From assembly GCF_004402495.1 (NCBI RefSeq), contig NZ_SOFH01000005.1, forward strand, positions 1-64,000: a stretch of DNA of 64,000 nucleotides, read 5' to 3'. The DNA comes from Cryobacterium sp. HLT2-28 (GTDB lineage Bacteria; Actinomycetota; Actinomycetes; Actinomycetales; Microbacteriaceae). The translations under genes were made by a program, and so were the position numbers. A model generated the notes under the pieces. That model did not search any database, had not been told where the DNA came from, and worked only from the letters and a program-made list of their open reading frames with translations. Positions 16,975 through 25,477 of this stretch are shown in pieces (positions within the stretch are counted from its first letter, which is position 1; the number at the start of each line of letters is the position of its first letter).

Positions 16975-19025
16975 TGTTCCGTTTCCGGCCGGCTCCCCTG
17001 CGCGCCGCGGCGTTCCTCGCCGTGGGCTTCGTGCTGTTGCGGGCGGGCTACCGGGTTCTCTTCGCCGGGGCATCCGGTCCCGGCCTCCTGCTGCTGGACC
17101 TCCCGAGGGTTCCGCTGGCCGGGCCGTTCAGCCAGGTCGCCCTGCTCGGGCCGGTCACCGCCGGCGGCCTGGCGAATGCCGCCCTGAGTGCCCTGCCGGT
17201 CGCGGCGCTGATCCTCGTCTTCGGGGTGCTCAACGCCGTGGTGGACGTGAGCCGGCTCTTCGCCCGCGGTGCCGGGCGCGGTCCGCTGCGCACGGTCTCC
17301 CGTGCCCTGGTGATCGCCTGGGCCACGTTCCCGGCCCTGCTCGACTCGGTCAGGCGGGTGCGGGTGGCCGGCCGGCTGCGCGGCGGTGAGCGGTCGATCC
17401 CGGCCCTGCTCGTTCCCGTCTTCGAACAGACGATCGAGCGAGCCCTCGCCCTCGCCGCCTCGATGGAGGTCCGCGGTTTCGCCGCCGCGCACGTGGTCGA
17501 CGGCGCCTGCGAGAGGCCCGCCGTGATGACGGATGCCGCGCTCGGCTTCGGCGACCCGCGGGAGGACGGCCCCGATGCCGGCCACGGCGACGGCCGGCGC
17601 GACTGGCACCTCGCCGCGCTGAACCTCGAGTTCGAGCCCGGCACGCTCACCGTGATCGCCGGGGCGACCGGGTCGGGCAAGACCAGCCTGCTGCACAGCC
17701 TGAGCGGCCTGTTCCAGCATTTCTTCGAGGGTCGCCAGGCAGGCCGGATCACCGTCGGCGGCGCGGACCGCGCCGGGACCCCCCCGCGCGACACCGCCGG
17801 TTTCGTCGGGGTGGTCAGCCAGAACGTGCGGCTGTCCTTCGTGGCTGAAAACGTGCGGGACGAGGTCGGATTCGCCCTGGCCGTGCGCGGCGTGGCCGCC
17901 GTCATCGTCGACCAGCGGGCGCGGGAGATCGCCGGCCGGCTGGGGATCGAGCACCTGCTCGACCGGCAGGTGCACGCACTGTCGGCGGGAGAGGCGAGCC
18001 TGGTGGCCATCGGCGCCGCCCTGGCCTCCCGGCCGATCCTGCTCCTGGTCGACGAGCCGCTGGCCGACCTGGACGCCGCGGCCCGGGTCCGGGTCTGCGG
18101 GCTGCTCGAGCGCCTCGCCCACGAGTCGGGGGTGTGCGTCGTCGTCGCCGAACACAACACTCGCGAGTGGGCGGGTGCGGCGGATGCCTGGCTCGAGCTG
18201 CGCGGCAACCGGGCGCACCGGCTCAGGGCCGGTGACGCCCCCGGCTCCGCGCACCCTGCCGACGGTCCTGCCGGCCTCGCGACGGCTCCCCCGACCCCCG
18301 TCGCGCCGGGGACGACGGGGACGACGGGGACGACGGGGACGCCGCTGGCGAGCATCCGTCGCCTGAGTATGCGCCGCGGGGCCGATCTGGTTGTTCACGA
18401 GGTGTCGCTCGAGATCGCGGCCGGCGAGATCATCGCCCTCGAGGGACCCAACGGCGCCGGCAAGTCCAGCCTGCTCGGGGCGCTGGCCCTGCCTGCCGCG
18501 CGCGGGACCGTGTTCGTCTCCGGGCGGGACGTGGCAGCGCTCCGCCCTGGGGAACGCCGGGCTGCGGTGGCGCTGGTGCCGGAGCACGCCGACGACCTGC
18601 TCTTCTCGACCACCGTCGCCGAGGAGTGCCGCCGGGCCGACCGGGCCGTGCGCCGCAGCGAGGCCGCCGGCGCCGCGCAGCCCGCCGCGGACCGGTTCGC
18701 GGGACTGCTCGGCCTCGACCTCGCCTCCGCAGGACATCTCCTGCGCCGGCACCCGCGCGATCTGTCGGCCGGCGAACGGCTCTGCCTGGTCATCGCGATC
18801 CAGCTCGCGGCGGCGCCGTCGCTGCTGCTGGTCGACGAACCGACCCGCGGGCTCGACCTGGAGGCCCGGGCACTCGTGGGCGCCGCACTGCTTCGCGCCG
18901 GGCGCACCGCCTCAGCCGTGGTGTTCGCCACCCACGACCGGGACTTCGCTCGCGCCCTCGCCACGCGCACGATCTCGATGCAGGCCGGCCGCGCCGCGAA
19001 CGGGCCGCTGGTGGGGGCACCGTGA
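16974..19025 (+). CDS. ECF transporter T-A-A' fusion protein
   Basis: 683-residue single chain joining what are normally three energy-coupling-factor proteins. Residues about 1-190 form the membrane T component (several hydrophobic helices and A-S-M-E-V-R-G-F, the coupling motif). About 215-430 is an ABC ATPase with G-A-T-G-S-G-K-T-S-L-L, L-S-A-G-E-A-S and L-L-V-D-E-P-L-A-D-L-D. A Gly-Thr repeat linker follows, then about 465-680 a second ATPase with G-P-N-G-A-G-K-S-S-L-L, L-S-A-G-E-R and V-D-E-P-T-R-G-L-D. Start is GTG 16974, the only one consistent with operon spacing; no clear RBS, so coupling to the upstream stop is likely. It energises uptake through the S component at 19022. Confidence 0.88.
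   Translation: MFRFRPAPLRAAAFLAVGFVLLRAGYRVLFAGASGPGLLLLDLPRVPLAGPFSQVALLGPVTAGGLANAALSALPVAALILVFGVLNAVVDVSRLFARGAGRGPLRTVSRALVIAWATFPALLDSVRRVRVAGRLRGGERSIPALLVPVFEQTIERALALAASMEVRGFAAAHVVDGACERPAVMTDAALGFGDPREDGPDAGHGDGRRDWHLAALNLEFEPGTLTVIAGATGSGKTSLLHSLSGLFQHFFEGRQAGRITVGGADRAGTPPRDTAGFVGVVSQNVRLSFVAENVRDEVGFALAVRGVAAVIVDQRAREIAGRLGIEHLLDRQVHALSAGEASLVAIGAALASRPILLLVDEPLADLDAAARVRVCGLLERLAHESGVCVVVAEHNTREWAGAADAWLELRGNRAHRLRAGDAPGSAHPADGPAGLATAPPTPVAPGTTGTTGTTGTPLASIRRLSMRRGADLVVHEVSLEIAAGEIIALEGPNGAGKSSLLGALALPAARGTVFVSGRDVAALRPGERRAAVALVPEHADDLLFSTTVAEECRRADRAVRRSEAAGAAQPAADRFAGLLGLDLASAGHLLRRHPRDLSAGERLCLVIAIQLAAAPSLLLVDEPTRGLDLEARALVGAALLRAGRTASAVVFATHDRDFARALATRTISMQAGRAANGPLVGAP
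18308..18340. repeat. 9-bp tandem repeat in the T-A-A' linker
   Basis: Three full copies and a partial copy of GGGGACGAC encode the G-T-T-G-T-T linker between the two ATPase domains. Copy-number change would only alter linker length. Confidence 0.85.
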
Positions 19026-19924
19026 TCCGCGCGGGCGGTCGCTGGACGGCCGGGATCCTGGTGGGCGGCAGCATCCTCGCCGCCGCGGGCTTCGCCTGGC
19101 CCCTCTTCGCCGCCGCCGTTCCCAAAGACGCCCAGGCGGCCGTGCCGATCGTGGCGTTCGCGCTCGTCCCGGCACTGGTCGTGGCGCTCGCCCTGACGCT
19201 CGACCGGGAGATGTACACCGCGAAGACCGTCGCCCTGCTCGGCGTGCTGTCGGCGGTCGGCGCAGCGGTGCGCATCGCGGGCACCGGGGTGGGCGGGGTG
19301 GAGGCCGTGTTCGTCCTGCTGGTGCTGGCCGGCCGAGCCTACGGCGCGCGGTTCGGCTTCCTGCTCGGGCTGCTGACCATCGCGGTGTCCTCGATGCTCT
19401 GGGGCGGCTTCGGCCCGTGGACGCCCTTCCAGATGTTCGCCTGCGGCTGGGTCGGCGCCGGCGCCGGCCTGCTGCCGCAGGTCGGCCGCACCGGCACCAG
19501 GGCAGGCCCGGGGAGCCGGCTGGGCGCCCGCCTCGAGATCGCACTGCTGGCCGGCTACGGCATCGCCGCGTCCTACCTGTTCGGCCTGGTGATGAACCTC
19601 TGGTTCTGGCCGTTCGCGGTGGGTGGCGGCACCGGGATCTCCTACGCCGCGGATGCCCCGCTGGGCGAGAACGTCGCCTCCTTCACCCTGTACACACTGG
19701 TGACCTCGACCCTGACCTGGGACACCGTGCGCGCCGTGACCACGTTCGCGGGGATCGTGCTGGTCGGGCCGGCCGCGTTGTCCGCGCTGCGCCGGGCCCG
19801 ACTGCCCGGCGCTAGACCGAGAAGTACTTCGCCTCGGGGTGGTGGAACACGAACGCATCCGTCGACTGCTCCGGGTGCAGCTGCAGCTCCTCGGACAGGA
19901 CCACGCCCATCCGCTCGGGCCTGA
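19022..19924 (+). CDS. ECF transporter substrate-binding (S) component
   Basis: 300-residue membrane protein with about six helices. The A-V-R-I-A-G, A-R-F-G-F-L-L-G-L-L-T-I-A-V-S-S and G-P-W-T-P-F-Q-M-F-A-C-G-W-V-G-A-G-A-G-L-L-P motifs are those of ECF S components of the vitamin-uptake type. GTG 19022 overlaps the ATPase stop (GTGA). The family includes CbrT-like cobalamin transporters, and metH (B12-dependent) lies convergently beside it, so cobalamin is a reasonable but unproven substrate. The last 38 codons run antisense through the end of metH; this Pro/Arg-rich tail is cytoplasmic in prediction and probably not essential. Confidence 0.85.
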   Translation: MIRAGGRWTAGILVGGSILAAAGFAWPLFAAAVPKDAQAAVPIVAFALVPALVVALALTLDREMYTAKTVALLGVLSAVGAAVRIAGTGVGGVEAVFVLLVLAGRAYGARFGFLLGLLTIAVSSMLWGGFGPWTPFQMFACGWVGAGAGLLPQVGRTGTRAGPGSRLGARLEIALLAGYGIAASYLFGLVMNLWFWPFAVGGGTGISYAADAPLGENVASFTLYTLVTSTLTWDTVRAVTTFAGIVLVGPAALSALRRARLPGARPRSTSPRGGGTRTHPSTAPGAAAAPRTGPRPSARA

Positions 19925-22900
19925 GCAGCTCGACCACCTTGCGGCGGTCCTCCATCTCCGGGCAGGCCGGGTAGCCGAGCGAGAAGCGGGCGCCGCGGTA
20001 TTCGAGTTTGAACATGCCGGCCACATCCTTCGGGTCCTCGGCGCCGACGCCGAGTTCGTCCCGCACCCTGGCGTGCCAGTATTCGGCGAGGGCCTCGGTG
20101 AGCTGCATGGTCAGGCCGTTGAGCTCCATGTAGTCGCGGTACTTGTTCTCGGCGAACAGTTTCGCGGTGACCGTGTCGACGTTCGCCCCGGCGGTGACGA
20201 GCTGGAGGGCGACGACATCCGTCTGCCCCGACTCGCGCGGGCGCACGAAGTCGGCCAGGCACAGGTGCCGGTCGCGGCGCTGCCGCGGGAAGGAGAACCG
20301 GAGCCGCTCGGTGCCGACGACTCCGCCGGAGCCTGCGTCGGGCGCGAGAAGGCCCGGCACGCCGAGCACCCCCGACGGGTCGTCGCCGTGGTGCAGGATG
20401 ACGAGGTCGTTTACTTCGCTGTAGGCGGGGAAGTAGCCGTAGGCGACCGAGGCGTCGAGGATTCCCTCGGCGAGGATCCGGTCGAGCCAGTACCGCAGGC
20501 GCGGCCGCCCCTCGGTGTCAACGAGCTCCTGGTAGCTCGCGCCATCCTCGGCGCGGCTGGGTTTGAGGCCCCACTGCCCCATGAAGGTCGCCCGCTCGTC
20601 CAGGAACGCGGAGTATTCGGCCAGGGCGATGCCCTTGACGATCCGGGTGCCCCAGAACGGCGGGGCCGGCACCGGGTTGTCCGCGGCCACGTCGGAGCGG
20701 GTCGGCATTGCGTCGGGCTCGGTGACAGTGAGCAGGTTGCGCTTGTGGATGCGCTTCTTTAGGGGAGGGAGCCCCACGGATGCCGGGTCGGCGCCGCGCG
20801 CGATGGCCACCAGCGGCTCCATCAAGGCCAGGCCCTCGAACGCGTCCCGCGCATACCGGACCTGCCCCTCGAACAGCCCGGCCAGGTCCTCCTCGACGTA
20901 GGTCCGGGTGAGGGCCGCCCCGCCGAGGATCACCGGCCACTTCTTCGCCAGCCCACGCGCGTTCAGCTCGAGCAGGTTCTCCTTCATCACCACGGTCGAC
21001 TTCACGAGCAGGCCGCTCATGCCGATCACGTCGGCGTTGTGCTCCTCGGCCGCGGCGATGATCTCGTTGATCGTCTTCTTGATCCCGATGTTGATCACGT
21101 CGTAGCCGTTGTTGGTGAGGATGATGTCGACGAGGTTCTTGCCGATGTCGTGCACGTCGCCGCGCACGGTGGCCAGCACCATGGTGCCCTTGCCGGCCGC
21201 CGTCGACTTCTCCATGTGCGGCTCGAGCAGGGCGACCGCAGCCTTCATCACCTCGGCCGACGCCAGCACGAACGGCAGCTGCATCTCGCCGCTGCCGAAT
21301 CGGGCGCCGACGACCTGCATACCGGCGAGCAGGTGCACGTTGACGATGTCGAGGGCGCTCATCCCTCCGGCGCGGGCGAGGTCGAGGTCGCCCTCGAGGC
21401 CCTTGGCCTCTCCGTCGATGATGCGGCGTTCGAGCCGTTCACCCACCGGCAGGGCGGCGAGCTCCGCGGCGCGCTCGTCCTTCAGCGCGGCTGAATCGAC
21501 CCCCGCGAAAAGGTCGAGCAGGGCGGCGAGCGGGTCGTAACTGAGGTTCCCCTCGACGTCGTATTCCCGGCGGTCCCAGACGAGGTCGAGCGCCACCTTG
21601 CGCCGGTCATCCGGCACGGAGGCCAGGGGCACGATCTTGGCCGAGTTGACGATGGCGGAGTCGAGCCCGGCCTCGGTCGCCTCGTGCAGGAACACCGAGT
21701 TGAGCACCGACCGGGCGGCGGGGTTCAGGCCGAACGACACGTTGGAGACCCCGAGGGTGGTGTGGATGCCGGGGTACCTGGCCTTGATCTGCCGGATGGC
21801 GTCGATCGTCTCGATCCCGTCCCGGCGGGTCTCCTCCTGGCCGGTGGCGATCGGGAAGGTGAGCGCGTCGACGATGATGTCCTGAACCCGCATTCCCCAG
21901 TCGTTCACAAGGGTCTCCACCAGCCGGGTGGCGATCCGCACCTTGTGCTCCGCGGTGCGGGCCTGGCCTTCCTCGTCGATGGTCAGGGCGATCACTGCGG
22001 CGCCGTGTTCCTTGACCAGCGGCATGATCCGGCCGAAACGCGATGCCGGGCCCTCGCCGTCCTCGAAGTTGACCGAGTTGACGACCGGGCGGCCGCCGAT
22101 GAGTTCCATCCCGGCCTGCAGCACCGCGGGCTCGGTCGAGTCGACCACAAGCGGGAGGGTGGACGCGCTGGCGAGCCGGGAGACGACCTGGCGGATGTCC
22201 GCGACCCCGTCGCGGCCGACGTAGTCGATGCACACGTCGAGCAGGTGGGCGCCCTCGCGCACCTGGGCACGGGCGATGTCGACGCAGTCGTCCCACCGTT
22301 CCTCGAGCATGGCGTCCCGGAAGGCACGCGACCCGTTGGCGTTGGTGCGCTCCCCGATCGCCAGGAAGGCGCTGTCCTGGTCGAAGCTCACGTGCTGGTA
22401 GAGGCTGGCGACGCCGGGATCTTCCTCGATCGTGCGTGTCGTGACGGGGGTGCCGCGCAGCCGGTCGACGACGGCCTTCATGTGTGCGGGGGTGGTGCCG
22501 CAACATCCGCCGACCAGGGCCAGCCCGAATTCCTTGACGAACTGCTCATGCGCGGTGGCCAGCTGGTCGGGCGTGAGTGGGTAGCTCGCGCCGGTGGCGG
22601 TGAGCATGGGCAGTCCGGCGTTGGGCATGCACAGCACCGGCACGTGTGAGTAGCGGGAGAGGTGGCGGAGGTGTTCGCTCATCTCGGTCGGCCCGGTCGC
22701 ACAGTTGAGGCCGATCGCGTCGATGCCGAGCGGTTCGAGCGCGGTGAGTGCCGCCCCGATCTCACTGCCCATCAGCATCGTGCCGGTGGTCTCGACGGTC
22801 ACTTCGACGAAGATCGGCAGCCGGATGCCGGACTCGGCGATCGCCTGCTTGCACCCATTCACAGCGGACTTGGTTTGCAGCAGGTCCTGGGAGGTCTCGA

Positions 22901-23438
22901 TCAGGAAGGCGTCGGCGCCGCCACGGATCAGGCCGATGGCCTGCTCGGCGAACGTCTCCTTGAGGTGGGCGTAGGTGGTGTGGCCGAGGCTCGGCAGCTT
23001 GGTGCCCGGGCCCATCGAGCCGAGCACCCAGCGCATCCGGCCGTCGCGCGCCTCGTAGTCGTCGACGCTTTTGCGGGCGATGGCCGCGCCGAGGCGGGCG
23101 AGCTCCTCGATCCGGTGCTCGATGTTGTAGTCGGAGAGGTTCGACCAGTTGGCGCCGAAGGTGTTGCTCTCCACCGCGTCGATGCCGGTGTCGAGGTAGG
23201 CCCCGTGGATCGCCTCGATCATGTCGGGGCGACTCACGTTGAGGATCTCGTTGCAGCCTTCGAGCTGCTGGTAGTCCTCCAGGGTCGGGTTGTGCTCCTG
23301 CAGCATCGTGCCCATGGCCCCGTCGGCGATGACGACCCGCTGCTTCAGCGCGTCGAGCAGTGCCTGCGCCCGTTCAGGCCGCACGGCGGCCCCGAAGGTG
23401 CTCTGCCGCTCGCCGGCCTGGTCACGAGGTTGCGTCAT
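19812..23438 (-). CDS. metH: cobalamin-dependent methionine synthase MetH
   Basis: 1208 residues, full-length MetH. It transfers the methyl group of 5-methyltetrahydrofolate to homocysteine through cobalamin. Domains in order: homocysteine-binding barrel (V-G-G-C-C-G-T-T-P zinc Cys pair near residue 310), pterin-binding barrel (around 350-620), cobalamin cap and binding domain with the V-H-D-I-G-K-N axial-ligand motif near residue 755, and the C-terminal SAM-dependent reactivation domain ending with H-P-E-A-K-Y-F. No B12 riboswitch fits in the short upstream gap (23439-23508), so control is not visible. The 3' end overlaps that of the ECF S gene by 113 bases on the opposite strand. Confidence 0.97.
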   Translation of the reverse strand: MTQPRDQAGERQSTFGAAVRPERAQALLDALKQRVVIADGAMGTMLQEHNPTLEDYQQLEGCNEILNVSRPDMIEAIHGAYLDTGIDAVESNTFGANWSNLSDYNIEHRIEELARLGAAIARKSVDDYEARDGRMRWVLGSMGPGTKLPSLGHTTYAHLKETFAEQAIGLIRGGADAFLIETSQDLLQTKSAVNGCKQAIAESGIRLPIFVEVTVETTGTMLMGSEIGAALTALEPLGIDAIGLNCATGPTEMSEHLRHLSRYSHVPVLCMPNAGLPMLTATGASYPLTPDQLATAHEQFVKEFGLALVGGCCGTTPAHMKAVVDRLRGTPVTTRTIEEDPGVASLYQHVSFDQDSAFLAIGERTNANGSRAFRDAMLEERWDDCVDIARAQVREGAHLLDVCIDYVGRDGVADIRQVVSRLASASTLPLVVDSTEPAVLQAGMELIGGRPVVNSVNFEDGEGPASRFGRIMPLVKEHGAAVIALTIDEEGQARTAEHKVRIATRLVETLVNDWGMRVQDIIVDALTFPIATGQEETRRDGIETIDAIRQIKARYPGIHTTLGVSNVSFGLNPAARSVLNSVFLHEATEAGLDSAIVNSAKIVPLASVPDDRRKVALDLVWDRREYDVEGNLSYDPLAALLDLFAGVDSAALKDERAAELAALPVGERLERRIIDGEAKGLEGDLDLARAGGMSALDIVNVHLLAGMQVVGARFGSGEMQLPFVLASAEVMKAAVALLEPHMEKSTAAGKGTMVLATVRGDVHDIGKNLVDIILTNNGYDVINIGIKKTINEIIAAAEEHNADVIGMSGLLVKSTVVMKENLLELNARGLAKKWPVILGGAALTRTYVEEDLAGLFEGQVRYARDAFEGLALMEPLVAIARGADPASVGLPPLKKRIHKRNLLTVTEPDAMPTRSDVAADNPVPAPPFWGTRIVKGIALAEYSAFLDERATFMGQWGLKPSRAEDGASYQELVDTEGRPRLRYWLDRILAEGILDASVAYGYFPAYSEVNDLVILHHGDDPSGVLGVPGLLAPDAGSGGVVGTERLRFSFPRQRRDRHLCLADFVRPRESGQTDVVALQLVTAGANVDTVTAKLFAENKYRDYMELNGLTMQLTEALAEYWHARVRDELGVGAEDPKDVAGMFKLEYRGARFSLGYPACPEMEDRRKVVELLRPERMGVVLSEELQLHPEQSTDAFVFHHPEAKYFSV

Positions 23439-23508
23439 CGGCCCAGCTTAACCGGGCCGGGCCCGGCCGTTCCCCCCATTACGCCGGGCGTCCGGGCCGG
23501 GCATCCGG

Positions 23509-24462
23509 TCAGTACCAGCCGGCCGACTGCGAATGGTCCCAGGCGCCGCACGGGGTTCCGTAGCGGCCGGCGATGTAACCCAGGCCCCAGGTGATCTGGG
23601 TGGCCGGGTTGTTCTGCCAGTCGGCGCCGGCCGACGCCATCTTGCTGCCGGGCAGCGCCTGCGGGATTCCGGTGGCCCCGCTCGACGAGTTGTAGGCGTT
23701 CACGTTCCAGCCGGACTCCCTCGCCCAGAGGCTGACGAGGCAGCCGAACTGGTCGCCGCCCCAGCCGTACTGGGCCATCATCAGGTCGCGGGCGATGGCC
23801 TGGGCGCCGCTCGGGTCGGTCGGCGCGGACGGCCGGAACGGGGCGGACGGCTTCGCCGACGCCGCGTTGGCGGCCTCCGCTGCTGCGGCCGCCGCAGCCG
23901 CGGCCTGAGCCTCGGCGGCCGCCTGGGCCGCAGCGGCAGCCGCTGCGGCCGCGGCCTGCTCGGCGGCGATCCGGTCGGCCTCCGCCATCGACGCCTGAAC
24001 GTTCGCCGATTCCGCCTTCGTCAGGTCGACAAGCTCGAAGACCCGCTCGGGCGCCAGCAGTGTGAAGTGGGTGAGTGAAGCGACGGATGCTGCGAGAGCC
24101 GTCGCATCCGCCTTTCCCTCGGCCGCGGCCATGACGACGACGGCCTCGTTCAGCGCACCCTTGGCCGTGGACGCGGCACGGGCCGGCATCACATTGTCGT
24201 AGGCGATCAGCTGGTCGGGGTGCACCCCGGTGCTTTCGGCGAGGTCGCGGGTGGCCTTGATGCGTACATCCTGCGCCGCCGCGACGGATTGCATGACGAA
24301 ACCGGTTCCGACGACGGCGGTGACGAGGAGGAACGCGCCGGCCGCGAGGATGCGCTTCCGATCCTGGCGCCGATGCGTGTCCCGGTGGCGGGTACGGCCG
24401 CTTCCGGGGGTGCTGACGGACGGGAAGGACGACGTTTTCTTGATCCGGGGCATAACTTTCAC
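23509..24462 (-). CDS. secreted lysozyme-like (transglycosylase) coiled-coil protein
   Basis: 317-residue exported protein. A basic N-terminus precedes a signal/anchor helix (A-G-A-F-L-L-V-T-A-V-V-G-T-G-F), followed by helices, a poly-Ala coiled-coil region (about 160-200), a Pro/Ser linker and a C-terminal lysozyme-like domain of about 90 residues with S-L-W-A-R-E-S-G-W (putative catalytic Glu), G-I-P-Q-A-L-P-G-S-K-M and W-G-L-G-Y-I-A-G-R-Y-G. The domain is of the type annotated as aggregation-promoting factor C-terminal-like/transglycosylase, probably cleaving peptidoglycan. GTG 24462 or ATG 24453 may be the start. The upstream region carries the same direct-repeat leader as the paralog at 25478. 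Confidence 0.85.
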   Translation of the reverse strand: MKVMPRIKKTSSFPSVSTPGSGRTRHRDTHRRQDRKRILAAGAFLLVTAVVGTGFVMQSVAAAQDVRIKATRDLAESTGVHPDQLIAYDNVMPARAASTAKGALNEAVVVMAAAEGKADATALAASVASLTHFTLLAPERVFELVDLTKAESANVQASMAEADRIAAEQAAAAAAAAAAQAAAEAQAAAAAAAAAEAANAASAKPSAPFRPSAPTDPSGAQAIARDLMMAQYGWGGDQFGCLVSLWARESGWNVNAYNSSSGATGIPQALPGSKMASAGADWQNNPATQITWGLGYIAGRYGTPCGAWDHSQSAGWY

Positions 24463-24580
24463 AGGGCGAATCGCTCGAGCACAGGCGCCAGCGGTTCTGG
24501 TTCGATGAGCTCAGGCGGGGTTCCGCCCGGGCGAAGCTGCAACAGTGCCTTCGCTTACTGGAAGAATCCTCATTTTCCAC

Positions 24581-24596
24581 TGGCAAAGTACTGGCA
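24581..24596. promoter_or_regulatory. direct repeat TGGCA-N6-TGGCA upstream of lysozyme-like gene
   Basis: Two TGGCA pentamers start 11 bases apart (24581 and 24592). The same arrangement occurs at 26509-26524 before the paralogous gene, and the bases between are similar (CTGGCAAaGTaCTGGCA against CTGGCAAtGTcATGGCA). Direct repeats one helical turn apart are typical of OmpR/PhoB-family operators such as MtrA, which controls cell-wall hydrolases in actinobacteria. The identity of the regulator is inference. Confidence 0.5.
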
Positions 24597-24652
24597 GGCG
24601 GGGGTGCCTGCCGGCGGCGTGGCCGCCGCGGAAGCACCGCTCTCATGGTGCA

Positions 24653-25462
24653 ATGGTGGTGATGTCACTCCGCACCGCGCCCTCGCACCGGTTCGTCTAT
24701 TCCCCCGACGGCATGCAGCTCGCCACCTACGAATTCGGCGATCCGGCGGCCCCCACAGTGGTCGTTGTGCACGGTTTCGCGTCCAGCGCCGTGGCGAACT
24801 GGCATCTGACCGGCTGGACCAGGGACCTGACCCGGGCCGGGTTCCACGTGATCGCGATCGACCAGCCCGGCCACGGAGCCAGCGATAAACCGCACTCCCC
24901 GGCCGCCTACACGATGGCGATTCTCGTCGCGGATGTTCAGCGGGTTCTCGACGCGTATCTGCTCGACGAGGTGGACTACGTCGGTTATTCGCTCGGTGCG
25001 CGGGTCGGCTGGCAGGCCGCCTGCGAGTTGGAGGGACGCGTCCGGCGCGCGGTGCTCGGAGGCATTCCCGACGGCGATCCGTTGCGGCGCTTCCGGATCG
25101 CGGATGCCCGGGCGCACATCGAACACGGCACCGACGTCGACGACCGGCTCACCGGCGCCTACCTGACCATGGCCCGCGCAGTGCCGGGCAACGATCTGAG
25201 GGCGCTCGTCGCACTGGTCGAGGGGATGCGCGGCGGCTCCCAACCGGGGGCGGAGAACGCCCCGGCCCAGCCGCTCCTGTTCGCGACCGGGAGCGAAGAC
25301 CGCATCCTCGAGGCGTCGCGGGCGCTCGCCCGCGCCGCCCCGGATGCGGCCTTCGTCGAGATCCCGGGCCGGAACCACTTCAACGCACCGACGGCGCGGG
25401 CGTTCCGGGAGGCCGCGATCGGATTCCTCAGCAGCCCCGGAACACCCGTGTCACCTCGGTGA
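24653..25462 (+). CDS. alpha/beta-hydrolase
   Basis: 269-residue alpha/beta-hydrolase fold protein. The oxyanion-hole motif is V-H-G-F-A-S-S, the nucleophile elbow is G-Y-S-L-G, the acid lies in T-G-S-E-D-R-I-L and the catalytic His in G-R-N-H-F-N-A-P. D-Q-P-G-H-G-A-S-D-K after strand 4 is also typical. No signal peptide; substrate unknown (esterase or C-C hydrolase are both possible). Start is uncertain: ATG 24653 and ATG 24662 are three codons apart and neither has a strong RBS. It is divergent from the lysozyme-like gene at 23509 and convergent with the one at 25478. Confidence 0.85.
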   Translation: MVVMSLRTAPSHRFVYSPDGMQLATYEFGDPAAPTVVVVHGFASSAVANWHLTGWTRDLTRAGFHVIAIDQPGHGASDKPHSPAAYTMAILVADVQRVLDAYLLDEVDYVGYSLGARVGWQAACELEGRVRRAVLGGIPDGDPLRRFRIADARAHIEHGTDVDDRLTGAYLTMARAVPGNDLRALVALVEGMRGGSQPGAENAPAQPLLFATGSEDRILEASRALARAAPDAAFVEIPGRNHFNAPTARAFREAAIGFLSSPGTPVSPR

Positions 25463-25477
25463 TGCCGCGCGGCTGAG

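Noticed and set aside
18308-18340. CRISPR or mobile-element repeat
   Set aside because: This and the repeats at 14101 and 62301 are short in-frame coding repeats with no spacers.
23439-23508. B12 riboswitch upstream of metH
   Set aside because: The gap is 70 bases and has no B12-box-like sequence.
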